A program made the position numbers and the translations under genes. Below are positions 9,511 through 17,396 of a DNA stretch of 64,000 nt, piece by piece. The DNA is taken from contig JBJKPR010000044.1 of the NCBI GenBank assembly GCA_046706185.1, positions 1 through 64,000 of the forward strand. The letters run 5' to 3'. Each line of letters opens with the position of its first letter. Positions within the stretch are counted from its first letter, which is position 1. Under the pieces are notes generated by a model. It was given only the letters and a program-made list of their open reading frames with translations. It had not been told where the DNA came from and searched no databases. This DNA is from JAJZXY01 sp046706185 (lineage in GTDB: Archaea; Thermoplasmatota; Thermoplasmata; Sysuiplasmatales; Sysuiplasmataceae).

Positions 9511-9511
9511 T
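9209..9511 (-). CDS. Doubtful frame with Cys/His cluster
   Basis: The C-terminal half of this 100-residue frame carries CHKGDILIEPTPF and then CVGCKFHTTH, a spacing that could bind zinc. The N-terminal half is unconvincing. It shares an xPTPF motif with the frame at 8761-9027, which may be coincidence or shared ancestry of fragments. It overlaps the promoter side of the HTH_10 gene. Low confidence that it is translated. Confidence 0.2.
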   Translation of the reverse strand: MPGGCPFSRFFEVDSVQTQLAGDIQRTEKLTRDCTEAARGITCDSTGRGDDLTARPTCHKGDILIEPTPFQDPWFNEVRNYHLVCVGCKFHTTHLILFVG

Positions 9512-9520
9512 GTTTTATCG

Positions 9521-9527
9521 TATAAAG
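9521..9527 (+). promoter_or_regulatory. TATA box of the HTH_10 gene
   Basis: TATAAAG lies 34 bases before the ATG at 9561. It falls inside the longer open frame beginning at 9510, which is the main reason for preferring the 9561 start. Confidence 0.55.
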
Positions 9528-9560
9528 GGAATGTGCATAAGCTGTTCATACGATTCCTCA

Positions 9561-10289
9561 ATGATGCCACTCTATGAGATTTCATTCAGGATAGATTACG
9601 ACTGTCCTTTCATTACACTGTCTAGGAAATACTCAGACCTGCGTATTAGTCACTGGTGCCTCGGGGAGAGGGACCTGATAGTCATTCCGGTTGTTGAGGG
9701 GCGTACGATCGAAGCATTGGAGGATTCAATGAAGAGTGCAGGCATCGACGCGGGCAAAGGAGTGCGCTCTGATGGTGGCATCGTTTTCACTTTTGCCTGC
9801 ACTTGCCGAGCTTATGACAATGTCCTGGGACTAGCTGCCGAAAACCAGTTTCTCTCAGAACCGCCCTCTGTTTTCTACGGCGGGTGGGGTTATTACAGAC
9901 TGGTGACATTTGGCGACGAAAATGTACGCTCGTTTTTCAAGCATCTAAATGACATGGGGCACACTGAAATGCTTAGCAGGAGGACAATAACAGCAGACCT
10001 GTTGCCTGGAAGCAGCTGGCCTAGTTGCATGTTTCCCGACCTGACAGACAAGCAGAGAAACGCATTGCTCACAGCACACCGTTACGGTTACTACTCTTCG
10101 CCGAGAACGGTCACTACAGATACAATCGCCAGGAGCATGGGCGTCAGCCGTTCGACGTTCGAGGACCATCTCAGGAAGGCCGAGAACAGGATTATCGCAG
10201 TGATCGTGCCATATCTTCAGCTCTTGACAAACGGAGATAAGTCCAGGAAGAGGGTAAGCGCACGCAGTCCGGGCATTTCGCCCCTTTAG
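9561..10289 (+). CDS. HTH_10 (Bat-like) transcriptional regulator
   Basis: The C-terminal ~60 residues are a classic HTH_10 domain of the bacterio-opsin activator type. LTDKQRNALLTAHRYGYY is followed by a variable wing and then IARSMGVSRSTFEDHLRKAE, the recognition helix and following helix. The N-terminal ~170 residues (starting PLYEISFRIDYDCPF) are the usual ligand-sensing half found upstream of HTH_10 in haloarchaeal and Thermoplasmata regulators. The start at 9561 is chosen because the TATA box lies within the longer alternative. It is monocistronic, with a T-rich tract after the stop. Its targets are not evident; the divergent flank is the gene-poor region and the downstream neighbour is a chloride channel. 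Confidence 0.85.
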   Translation: MMPLYEISFRIDYDCPFITLSRKYSDLRISHWCLGERDLIVIPVVEGRTIEALEDSMKSAGIDAGKGVRSDGGIVFTFACTCRAYDNVLGLAAENQFLSEPPSVFYGGWGYYRLVTFGDENVRSFFKHLNDMGHTEMLSRRTITADLLPGSSWPSCMFPDLTDKQRNALLTAHRYGYYSSPRTVTTDTIARSMGVSRSTFEDHLRKAENRIIAVIVPYLQLLTNGDKSRKRVSARSPGISPL

Positions 10290-10524
10290 CGGTCTTTCTT
10301 GTTTTTCTTCAGCGTGCTTGTAGCATAATTGTAACCATTTGACAGGAAGCAAAGGATAAAGAATTCCGATTGAGTTAGTGGACAGGGATATAGTCTGTCA
10401 GAACCTTGGCGATTCACGACTACAGCGCAGCTCGGCTTCACGCCCTCACTCCATTGGACAAACGAGGCTCCATCACACAGGTCTGGGGCAAATGCCGTCC
10501 CTTGCACGGAACCGTGATTGTGTA
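10290..10524. other. Intergenic region with T-rich terminator
   Basis: A pyrimidine tract (TCTTTCTTGTTTTTCTTC, about 10293-10310) directly follows the regulator's stop and would terminate archaeal transcription. A GGATAAAG element at about 10351-10358 could promote the channel gene. In-frame codons from GTG 10378 up to 10525 do not look like protein. Confidence 0.5.
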
Positions 10525-12324
10525 ATGTACGGGAGCAGGTACTTCACTTGGTTTCAGCGCAACATACTGTCCAGTCAGGCAGGAATGTGGGTCGGCATCG
10601 GTGTTCTAGTAGGAATTTCGGCTGGTGCGGGCTCACTCCTGCTGTATAACGGGATAATACTCTTTGGTCACCTGATGCTGTACGGCATCGCCGGATTCAG
10701 TCCGCCTTTGCCTGTTGGGGAAGGGGGAAGCGCCTCTTACTCATTAGCCAGCTACAACAGGCTCCTGGTTCCGGTCTCAACAACCGCTGGCGGGTTCATC
10801 TCTGGATATCTGGTCTACAAACTCACGCCAGGCTCAGAGGGGCTGGGCATCAATGCCGCAATAAACGCATTTCACAATCTTTCCGTCCGAATCCGCAACA
10901 GGACCCCTGCAGTCAAGCTCCTAGCGTCTGCGGTCAGCATCGGTTCCGGCGGAAGTGCAGGGAGAGATGGTCCGGTTGCATTGATCTCGGCCGTGTTCGG
11001 ATCCTTTCTGTCTGACCTCTTCCATCTTGAAGACCATGACAGGAGAATAGTCATGGCATCGGCCATCGGAGCAGGGATCGGAAGCATATTCATGGCTCCC
11101 ATAGGAGGTGCAATACTCAGCACAGAGATACTATACAGGCGAGATTTCGAAGTGGAGGCACTGATTCCAGCCACGGTTGCCTCGGTGGTGGGCTACGCGA
11201 TATTCGGCTACCAGTTCCACTACGTTCCACTTTTCGCCTCGTCAGCTTCACTTTTTGCGTTCACAAATCCAGGTGCGATCGTTGTTTATGCCATCGCCGG
11301 AGTTCTGGCGGGTGCAGGCTCCGTGTTCTTCGTAAAGACCTTTGAGGTGACACACCTTGCTTTCATGAGGCTCAAGATGCTGCCGCCGTACGTGAAGCCG
11401 GCAATCGGTGGCTTCCTAGTCGGGCTCATAGGTATATTCTATCCGCAGGTTCTTGGCCTAGGATACGGCTGGGTCCAGCTGATACTCTCAGGAAACATGA
11501 TCGCACTGCCGGTTACCCTAATTGTCATCCTTTTTTTTGCAAAAATACTCGCAACATCCCTGACGCTCGGCTCGGGAGGAGCAGGGGGAGCGTTCGCACC
11601 TGGAATTGTGAGTGGTGCATTTCTAGGAACGTTGTTGGGTCTCGAGGCACACCCCCTTTTTCCTTATGTGTCTGTGGCCGAGGTGACGGTGGTCACGATG
11701 CTTTCATTCTTCGCAGCAGCATCGAAGACGCCCGTTTCCATGCTCATAATCGGGACTGAAATGGTAGGGGGCCTCGACATGTTCCTCCCGCTCATGGTAT
11801 CGATAACAATCGCCTTCTTCATCAGTGGCAGCGCTTCCGCGATTTACGATGCACAGGTGCTGGACAGGCTGCACTCGCACGCCCATCTCAACGAATACAG
11901 GGCTGATATTATGGAACGAATCAGCGCGGAAGATGCCATGAACAGAAAGCATCTTGAAGTCGGGGCGAATGAAAGCGCATACAATGCGTTCTACAGGATG
12001 AAGTCCATGAAGGTGAGGGGGGCTGTCATAACAGAGACCGGCCGGGCGATAGGCTACGTTACAATGGAGTCGCTGCGCCCGCATCTGGCAGACGCATCTC
12101 CCCTCATCAACTTCAGTGTCGGAAAGCCTCCCATTGTGGGTTCAACCTCGCCGATAAAGGATGTCCTCGCCATGCTCCCTGGCGATCCAGAGCTTGCGGT
12201 GGCAGTTGCGGACGCCAAAGGAGGTATCTCGGGCACAATTGGTTTCAGGGATATCGCAGACGCGTACGAAAGACGGCTTCGCGAATATAACGCACAACGA
12301 ATGGAATCATCCGGCGGCCAATGA
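10525..12324 (+). CDS. ClC-type chloride channel/antiporter with CBS domains
   Basis: This 599-residue protein shows the ClC core over roughly residues 15-440 with ten or more membrane helices. Selectivity motifs are present: GSGGSAGRDGP (about 150) and GSGGAGGAFAP (about 355). The position of the external gate glutamate (GREGP in E. coli ClC) is Asp here, which could change coupling or gating. The C-terminal ~140 residues after ISAEDAMNRKHLEV form a CBS pair, often an adenine-nucleotide sensor. It acts in the cytoplasmic membrane, possibly in anion/proton exchange relevant to acid tolerance. The first 49 codons of the longest frame (from GTG 10378) look non-protein, so ATG 10525 (MYGSRYF) is preferred. 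Confidence 0.9.
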   Translation: MYGSRYFTWFQRNILSSQAGMWVGIGVLVGISAGAGSLLLYNGIILFGHLMLYGIAGFSPPLPVGEGGSASYSLASYNRLLVPVSTTAGGFISGYLVYKLTPGSEGLGINAAINAFHNLSVRIRNRTPAVKLLASAVSIGSGGSAGRDGPVALISAVFGSFLSDLFHLEDHDRRIVMASAIGAGIGSIFMAPIGGAILSTEILYRRDFEVEALIPATVASVVGYAIFGYQFHYVPLFASSASLFAFTNPGAIVVYAIAGVLAGAGSVFFVKTFEVTHLAFMRLKMLPPYVKPAIGGFLVGLIGIFYPQVLGLGYGWVQLILSGNMIALPVTLIVILFFAKILATSLTLGSGGAGGAFAPGIVSGAFLGTLLGLEAHPLFPYVSVAEVTVVTMLSFFAAASKTPVSMLIIGTEMVGGLDMFLPLMVSITIAFFISGSASAIYDAQVLDRLHSHAHLNEYRADIMERISAEDAMNRKHLEVGANESAYNAFYRMKSMKVRGAVITETGRAIGYVTMESLRPHLADASPLINFSVGKPPIVGSTSPIKDVLAMLPGDPELAVAVADAKGGISGTIGFRDIADAYERRLREYNAQRMESSGGQ

Positions 12325-12466
12325 ACGGAGCGGAGGACAGGGATACTGGAAGCGACTGGGACCTTACTGGCAGATGTGCAATCCTCTCCCTCATGCAAGG
12401 AAAAGGTAGAGTGGTGATAGCGTATACATTAATCTACCTCTTCAGATTCATATCTGGTTCTTTGAT

Positions 12467-13024
12467 ATGCCTCCTGCCAGCGACATGTGGAAAGCGTGGA
12501 AATCCAGTTTTACTGAGTGGCTCGACAGTCATTACAAGCTGTCGTGGGAAATGAGTTCTACCGAGTGGACTGAGGGAGTCATAAATCCATACCTCCTCTT
12601 CATTGTGAGGGAAAAACTTGGAATGTGGATCAGGTTTGCCCAGGAGGGCAGCACAGGTGCCATCGTTTTCGACACCGACTCCGCCAGTGAAGTTGCGCAC
12701 GTCGAGCACGCAAACGACAGGGGGGAGGTCATTGACAGGATGCCGGCACTGCTCAAGTCAGGGCCCGGACTCAAATGTGTCATCACCTACGGTGAGCCCA
12801 AAGGAGGCGAACCGGAGGAAAACAGACGGGAAAACAGGGAACTCATGACTGCTTGGAACGACACAGCGATCAAACCGATTATGCTCAAAATACTAGCACG
12901 GGAACCTGCCCAGACATGGCTGTTCATAATCGGTCTTGAGTATGATTTCAGGACGGAATCCGACTGGATGGCTTTGCTGTACACAACAGAAGGCGGGAAA
13001 GCGGTGATGTCCGAGCTTGAGTAA
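12467..13024 (+). CDS. Conserved-looking hypothetical protein
   Basis: A soluble 185-residue protein, slightly acidic and rich in Trp in its N-terminal 30 residues (MWKAWKSSFTEWL; SWEMSSTEWTEG). The middle has an alternating strand-turn pattern (GMWIRFAQEG, GAIVFDTDS). The C-terminal part has TWLFIIGLEYDFRTESDW. It has no signal peptide, membrane segment or catalytic motif known to me. A TATA-like CGTATACATTAAT lies about 35-45 bases upstream. ATG 12485 is an equally possible start. It stands alone between the channel gene and a small zinc protein. Confidence 0.65.
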   Translation: MPPASDMWKAWKSSFTEWLDSHYKLSWEMSSTEWTEGVINPYLLFIVREKLGMWIRFAQEGSTGAIVFDTDSASEVAHVEHANDRGEVIDRMPALLKSGPGLKCVITYGEPKGGEPEENRRENRELMTAWNDTAIKPIMLKILAREPAQTWLFIIGLEYDFRTESDWMALLYTTEGGKAVMSELE

Positions 13025-13176
13025 CAGCTCTCCTTCCCACGGTTGCTGAGCTTCCGGACCGCCGCAAGATGCAGCGGGTACTTGTAAGCCGGTTCGGGCG
13101 ATGCTGCGTCTTCGGCTGTTGACAACCCATTTATACTCCGGCAGAGTGATACACTCTCTGGAAGTGAACAGTGAAT

Positions 13177-13350
13177 ATGCTCTGCAAGAACTGCGAGAAA
13201 TGGTACGGGGCGGATGACGACGGCTTCGGCCCTTGCAGCATCAAGAACAGCAGGGGTGACGGCCGGTACATCACCTTTGCATTCCATCATTGCGATGAGA
13301 TATACCGCGACGTGCCTGATGAAGCATCCTCCCCCCATGTCGTTCCCTAA
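13177..13350 (+). CDS. 57-residue zinc-binding protein
   Basis: The frame ATG 13177 to TAA 13348-13350 encodes 57 residues. The protein begins LCKNCEKWYGADDDGFGPC and later has FAFHHCDE, giving a C-x2-C pair, a third Cys 14 residues further on and a final HHC. This is the layout of small zinc-ribbon or 'rubredoxin-like' proteins that are frequent and poorly described in Thermoplasmata. The C-terminal 15 residues are acidic and Ser/Pro-rich. The cysteine framework supports a real gene despite the size. Function unknown; a role in redox or nucleic-acid binding is only a guess. Confidence 0.6.
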   Translation: MLCKNCEKWYGADDDGFGPCSIKNSRGDGRYITFAFHHCDEIYRDVPDEASSPHVVP

Positions 13351-13534
13351 GGCGCTCCTTCCACCTCCTTCTCCAGCCCGGAGGGCCCGCAGCATTTCCG
13401 TGAGTCGCCAGCTGTTCGTGAGATGAGCAAGCCTGCTTTGTCTAGGATCCGCTATCAGAAAGGCTTGTGCGTTTTTCCCTATATCCAGCGAGTGGATTTT
13501 GAACTGGCGGATGAAGGTTCCGTCAGCCAGAAAG
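13351..13534. other. Intergenic region
   Basis: Nothing gene-like is visible between the small zinc protein and the candidate RNA promoter. Confidence 0.4.
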
Positions 13535-13680
13535 CTTTATAGCAGATACCAGTGATACGCATTGCCACACCGGCCCCCCAGGGCAACGGGGGATAGTCTT
13601 GAACCAATGGGGCTGGTGTTCCGTGATTGTGGATGTTCCGGCACGAGCCATAAACACTTGCTGCACGCCTTTAATTTTTG
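13535..13680 (+). ncRNA. Candidate structured RNA of unknown class
   Basis: A TATA element (CTTTATAG, 13535-13542) is followed at the right distance by a segment able to form an 11-bp helix, ACACCGGCCCC (13567-13577) with GGGGCTGGTGT (13609-13619), with one G-U pair. The enclosed loop holds a further C-run/G-run able to pair (13574-13579 with 13588-13592). A pyrimidine-rich stop region (CTTTAATTTTTG, about 13669-13680) ends it just before the next promoter. There is no good reading frame. It may be a small regulatory or guide RNA, but no class signature is recognised and helix formation by chance is possible in GC-rich DNA. Confidence 0.3.
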
Positions 13681-13687
13681 CGCAATG

Positions 13688-13695
13688 TATATAAT
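13688..13695 (+). promoter_or_regulatory. TATA box of the aIF1A operon
   Basis: TATATAAT lies about 50 bases before the TTG start of aIF1A and would drive the long co-oriented cluster that follows. Confidence 0.6.
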
Positions 13696-13743
13696 TGAGG
13701 GACGATTACTATCCTATTCAAAGGCTGAAAACGGAGATTCAAC

Positions 13744-14121
13744 TTGAGTATCAAGAGCAACAGAGAAAGGCAGGCCAGGTTCGAGAGCAGGCAGGAGTCA
13801 ATAGTTGAGGGCGAGGAGGGGACAGACACCTTCATGCGTGTCCCGCTCCCAAGGAGAAACACAGGCGAAATGCTCGCGGTGGCCGACCAGCTTCTGGGAG
13901 GATCCAGGATCAGGGTCCAGTGTGCAGACGGTAAGGCGAGAATGGGGCGCATACCAGGCAAGATCAAAAAGAAGATGTGGATCAGGGAGGGAGACCTTGT
14001 CATTGTCAGGCCATGGGATTTCCAGGAGGACAAGGCAGACATACTCTATCGCTACACCAAGACGCAATCCTCTTACCTTAGCAGGAGAAACATGATCCCG
14101 AAGGGCATAAATGTCTTCTGA
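13744..14121 (+). CDS. Translation initiation factor aIF1A
   Basis: The 125-residue protein has the S1-like OB fold of aIF1A/eIF1A over about residues 30-105: GEMLAVADQLLGGSRIRVQC, then a GKIKKKMWIREGDLVIVRPW core, which is highly characteristic. The N-terminal basic tail and C-terminal tail ending in GINVF are of normal size. It stabilises mRNA scanning or selection and initiator-tRNA placement on the 30S A site. The start is TTG at 13744, since no ATG or GTG precedes the conserved part in frame. It heads a run of co-oriented genes for ribosome biogenesis and transcription; RIO1 follows after 21 bases. Confidence 0.95.
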   Translation: MSIKSNRERQARFESRQESIVEGEEGTDTFMRVPLPRRNTGEMLAVADQLLGGSRIRVQCADGKARMGRIPGKIKKKMWIREGDLVIVRPWDFQEDKADILYRYTKTQSSYLSRRNMIPKGINVF

Positions 14122-14142
14122 AAAAGCCCTGGGCTGATTCAA

Positions 14143-14922
14143 TTGCCGTTCAGGACAGACGAGGAGAACTACCTCAAGCTTCTCGACCCGTACAAGAAGA
14201 GGATAAAAGGTGTCGAGGACAGAAAGGTGTTCGACCAGTTCTTCGACAAGCGCACTCTGCTGAACATTTATGAAATGATGAACGACGGCATCATTGCCAC
14301 AATCGATTTTCCCGTCGCCACCGGAAAGGAGGGCGGCGTGTTCAAATGCACATCGGGGGAAGGAAAGCCCATTGCCCTGAAAATATACAGGGTGTCCAAC
14401 TCTACCTTCAGATCCCTTGCCCCCTACATTGCGGGCGATGAGCGGTTCAGGGGAATAACAGGCAGCTTCTCGAAGACTGTCAGCATGTGGGTCCAGAGGG
14501 AGTACGTGAACCTGGAACGGTACTTCAGCAACCATCTTCCAGTTCCGGCACCGATTGCAAGAAGGGAGAACCTGCTGGCGATGGAATACCTGGGCACAGA
14601 GCATGGCCCTGCCCCGCTTCTGAAAGACTACGAGCTTTCTGCCGGTGAGGCAAATCTATTCTACGGCATAATACTTGATTTCATAGTGAGGGGATACAGG
14701 GAGGCAGGCCTTGTCCATTCCGACCTAAGCCAGTATAACGTGGTTGTCCATAGTGGAAAGCCTTACGTCATCGACTGCAGCCAGGGCGTCACCGCAAGGC
14801 ATCCAAACGCGATGGAATATGCGAGAAGGGATGTGAGTAATATCAATAAGTTCTTCAAGCTTAAAGGTGTCCGAGTGAGGGACATAGGGGAGATCATGGC
14901 ATCCCTGACAGGAGGTGGCTGA
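14143..14922 (+). CDS. rio1: RIO1 serine/threonine protein kinase
   Basis: This is a full-length (259 aa) archaeal RIO1. The winged N-terminal part is followed by the ATP-binding segment TGKEGGVFKC and catalytic Lys in IALKIYRV. The flexible loop region is present, as are the catalytic HSDLSQYNVVV and the metal-binding YVIDCSQGV (where ordinary kinases have DFG). RIO1 acts as an ATPase/kinase in late 40S/30S maturation. The gene starts with TTG (MPFRTDEEN) and ends 8 bases inside the KH-protein gene. The partnership RIO1-KH(Dim2/Pno1) in one transcript agrees with their shared role in small-subunit maturation. Confidence 0.95.
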   Translation: MPFRTDEENYLKLLDPYKKRIKGVEDRKVFDQFFDKRTLLNIYEMMNDGIIATIDFPVATGKEGGVFKCTSGEGKPIALKIYRVSNSTFRSLAPYIAGDERFRGITGSFSKTVSMWVQREYVNLERYFSNHLPVPAPIARRENLLAMEYLGTEHGPAPLLKDYELSAGEANLFYGIILDFIVRGYREAGLVHSDLSQYNVVVHSGKPYVIDCSQGVTARHPNAMEYARRDVSNINKFFKLKGVRVRDIGEIMASLTGGG

Positions 14923-15493
14923 TGTGCAGTATCTTCGCGTTCCCTCAGACAGGATTGGAGTGCTTCTTGGCAGAAACGGCGATGTGAAGAGGAAGGTTGA
15001 GGCAGAGACAGGAGTCGTCATAATCGTGGATTCGATGGAGGGTGATGTCGAGATAGACGGAAGCAACTCCCCCGACCCTGTCATGGAGCTGAAGGTCACT
15101 TCTTTCGTGAATGCCATTGCAAGGGGATTTTCACCTGAAAGGGCAAAGAAGCTGCTGATGGAAGACATGTTCCTCGAGACAATTCACATCTCTGACTACA
15201 CCGGCGGCAGGAAGAACAGGCTTCAGAGGATGAGGGGAAGGCTGATTGGGAAATCCGGCAAGTCGAGGGAGACGCTTGAGGAACTCACTGAAACTTCGAT
15301 ATCTGTTCAGGGCGATACTGTTGCAATAATAGGCGATCCTGTTGAAATCGACCTTGCGAAGTCAGGCGTTGATATGCTTCTCAGAGGCAGTGAGCATTCG
15401 GCAGTCTTCCACTTCCTTGAGCACAGGAGAAGGGAGCTGAAGCTGAAAGAACTCATGTACAGCACAGAGCCTGAATGGCCTGGCGGAGACTGA
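14915..15493 (+). CDS. KH-domain protein, Pno1/Dim2 homologue
   Basis: The 192-residue protein carries two KH motifs. The first (about residues 8-75) begins RVPSDRIGVLLGRNGDVKR; the second (about 95-165) contains RMRGRLIGKSGKSRETLEEL, the GxxG loop being IGKSGKS. This arrangement is that of archaeal Dim2/Pno1, which binds the 3' end of 16S rRNA during small-subunit assembly and also stimulates aIF2alpha or Dim1-type partners in some species. The GTG start at 14915 overlaps the RIO1 stop by eight bases, so translation is probably coupled. The KsgA/Dim1 methyltransferase is encoded four genes downstream. Confidence 0.92.
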   Translation: MADVQYLRVPSDRIGVLLGRNGDVKRKVEAETGVVIIVDSMEGDVEIDGSNSPDPVMELKVTSFVNAIARGFSPERAKKLLMEDMFLETIHISDYTGGRKNRLQRMRGRLIGKSGKSRETLEELTETSISVQGDTVAIIGDPVEIDLAKSGVDMLLRGSEHSAVFHFLEHRRRELKLKELMYSTEPEWPGGD

Positions 15494-15519
15494 GATTCCT
15501 GCTTGGGGATGGTGATGGC

Positions 15520-16779
15520 ATGTCTACAACCACCGGAGAAATGGATGCACCACTCATGGAAGAGCAGGTTTCCGAAGCACTCAAGTCTATATCGGGTTAC
15601 ACGCTTTGCGACAGATGCCTTGGGCGTCTTTTCTCAAAGAAGTTCATTGGAAGAGACAACGGGGTTGTCGGTGAAAGGATAAGGCTGCTCCACGGGAGGG
15701 CAGTCATCGATGAAGACACCTGCTACATCTGCCATGGCCTTTTCGGCAAGATGGACGATCTTGCTTCAATACCGGTTGTCGAACTGAGCAGATGGGACTT
15801 CGAAACACTCTGGGTCGGGTCGAGGCTGGAGTTTGGAACGAAGCTGAGGGAGGAGGAGGTCCTGTCGCGCCACCAGTTCAATGATGCAGAGCAGCTGAAA
15901 GTCGAAGTGAACAGGGAGCTCGGCAAGAAGCTCACCCTCCTCACCGGCAAGGAGGGAAGAATGACGAACCCGGACATGCTAGTCATCATAGACACAGCTT
16001 TCAGGACCTTCGAGCTTGAACCTTCACCGCTCTTCATATACGGCCGGTACAGGAAGCTTGTAAGGGGAATACCGCAAACGAAGTGGCCGTGCAGGAAGTG
16101 CCACGGAAAGGGCTGTTCACACTGCGGTTTCAAGGGGAAGATGTATGATACGAGCGTGGAGGAGCTCATTGCCGCCCCCTTGGTTCAGGCAACAGGAGCA
16201 ACAGACCATTTCTTCCATGGAATGGGCAGGGAGGATATCGACGCGGTAATGCTCGGAACGGGAAGGCCTTTTGTGATCGAGCTGTCAAAACCACGTATGA
16301 GGAAAGTGGACCTTTCCGCAGCCCAGGAAAGTGTAAACTCTGCAAACATCGGCAAGGTTGAGGTCTCGGAACTGCGCTTCTCCACCAGAGCGGAAGTGAG
16401 GGAGCTGAAGGCAGCGAGCCCTGTCAAGAAATACAGGATCACCTTCCGTTCCTTGAGCAAAATTAATAAACAACTACTTTGTGAGGTGATAGCGAAGCTG
16501 AGCGGAACGAAGCTTTCGCAGAGAACACCGCTGCGCGTATCTCACAGACGTGCAGACATTGTCCGCGAGAGAACGGTGCTGGTGTGCAGCCTGGTAGGGA
16601 TGCATGGCGATACCGTCACTCTCGATATAGAAGCCGAGTCGGGGACATATATAAAGGAACTGATTACGGGCGACGGTGGAAGGACGGTGCCCAGCATCTC
16701 CGGATTGCTCGGTGTCGAGTGCGAGGTAGTTTCGCTCGATGTTTCGGAAGTGTCAACTGGAGCAGATGGAAGAAGGTGA
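15520..16779 (+). CDS. pus10: tRNA pseudouridine synthase Pus10
   Basis: Pus10 makes pseudouridine 54 (and often 55) in archaeal tRNA. The 419-residue protein has the N-terminal THUMP-like/zinc module with CDRCLGR and CYICHGLF, and a second CRKCHGKGCSHCG cluster inside the protein. The catalytic domain follows. Its key segment is GTGRPFVIELSKPR (about 248), where the family has the GxxRPF block near the catalytic Asp, and it ends in ESGTYIKELITGDGGRTVPS, also diagnostic. ATG 15520 (MSTTTGE) is preferred over the longer frame because that N-terminus would overlap the KH gene by 19 bases and look unlike Pus10. Its stop overlaps the L21e start by four bases (GTGA). Confidence 0.92.
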   Translation: MSTTTGEMDAPLMEEQVSEALKSISGYTLCDRCLGRLFSKKFIGRDNGVVGERIRLLHGRAVIDEDTCYICHGLFGKMDDLASIPVVELSRWDFETLWVGSRLEFGTKLREEEVLSRHQFNDAEQLKVEVNRELGKKLTLLTGKEGRMTNPDMLVIIDTAFRTFELEPSPLFIYGRYRKLVRGIPQTKWPCRKCHGKGCSHCGFKGKMYDTSVEELIAAPLVQATGATDHFFHGMGREDIDAVMLGTGRPFVIELSKPRMRKVDLSAAQESVNSANIGKVEVSELRFSTRAEVRELKAASPVKKYRITFRSLSKINKQLLCEVIAKLSGTKLSQRTPLRVSHRRADIVRERTVLVCSLVGMHGDTVTLDIEAESGTYIKELITGDGGRTVPSISGLLGVECEVVSLDVSEVSTGADGRR

Positions 16780-17066
16780 AATCTTCGAAGGGCCTCAGCC
16801 GGAGGTCCAGGTACAGATTGCGGAAGAGCCCAAGAAACAGGGGCAACCCGCCGGTCGCGAGGGTAATCAGAAAATTCGAGATCGGTGAAAGGGTCAGCAT
16901 AAGGCTCGAGCCCGGAGAACGCTCCGGAGCGCCACATCTCAGATTTCAGGGAAGAACCGGGACGATTATCGGTGTGCAGGGCAGGGCATACCAGGTCAGG
17001 ATACTTGACGGCGGCAAGGAGAAGATTATATTATCGAATGCCGTTCACTTATTGAAGGCTGAGTGA
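16776..17066 (+). CDS. rpl21e: Ribosomal protein L21e
   Basis: From GTG 16776 this encodes 96 residues beginning KSSKGLSRRSRYRLRKSP, the standard L21e basic N-terminus. The SH3-like barrel follows (GERVSIRLEPGE; HLRFQGRTGTIIGVQGRAYQV) and ends NAVHLLKAE. L21e is part of the archaeal/eukaryotic 50S/60S subunit. The GTG overlaps the Pus10 stop, and its own stop overlaps the Rpo4 start, again by GTGA. The Pus10-L21e-Rpo4-DUF655-KsgA order is a widely conserved archaeal block. Longer in-frame starts upstream lie inside Pus10 and are shadows. Confidence 0.95.
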   Translation: MKSSKGLSRRSRYRLRKSPRNRGNPPVARVIRKFEIGERVSIRLEPGERSGAPHLRFQGRTGTIIGVQGRAYQVRILDGGKEKIILSNAVHLLKAE

Positions 17067-17392
17067 CAAAAATGGCGACTGACCGTTTCGTGAGCCTGTC
17101 AGAGGTAAAGCAGCTTTTGACAAAAGAGGGAAAGCAGCGTGAGCTGTCCGCGGAACAGAAGGTCGCACTCGACCATGCCCAGAAATTTTCCAAAATAGAA
17201 CAGGACAGTGCCAAGAAGCTGCACAAGGAGCTTGGTGCCCTAGGCTTCATAAGCGAGCAGAATGTGGTAAAGATAATCGACCTCCTTCCAGTGACGCCCG
17301 AGGATGTTCGACTTGTTTTCTCCAAGGAGCGCCTGACGCCAGAGAAAAAGCAGATTGAACAGATCATCGAGACAGTTCAGAAATTCGTGTAG
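17063..17392 (+). CDS. rpo4: RNA polymerase subunit Rpo4 (RpoF)
   Basis: The 109-residue protein matches the archaeal Rpb4-like stalk subunit. It opens with a helix containing VSLSEVKQLLTKEG and continues with the long acidic/basic helical hairpin (EQKVALDHAQKFSK). It ends in the conserved IDLLPVTPEDVRLVF segment, where the PxTxEDVR motif is diagnostic. With Rpo7 it forms the stalk that helps open the promoter and binds RNA. GTG 17063 overlaps the L21e stop; ATG 17072 is possible. It terminates with TAG, one of several housekeeping genes here that do so, which argues against general amber recoding. Confidence 0.93.
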   Translation: MTKMATDRFVSLSEVKQLLTKEGKQRELSAEQKVALDHAQKFSKIEQDSAKKLHKELGALGFISEQNVVKIIDLLPVTPEDVRLVFSKERLTPEKKQIEQIIETVQKFV

Positions 17393-17396
17393 GCAG

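Noticed and set aside
13214..13426. A 70-codon forward frame overlapping the small zinc protein
   Set aside because: The alternative frame with the cysteine framework (13177-13350) is more protein-like; the longer frame is Ala/Ser/Pro shadow sequence.
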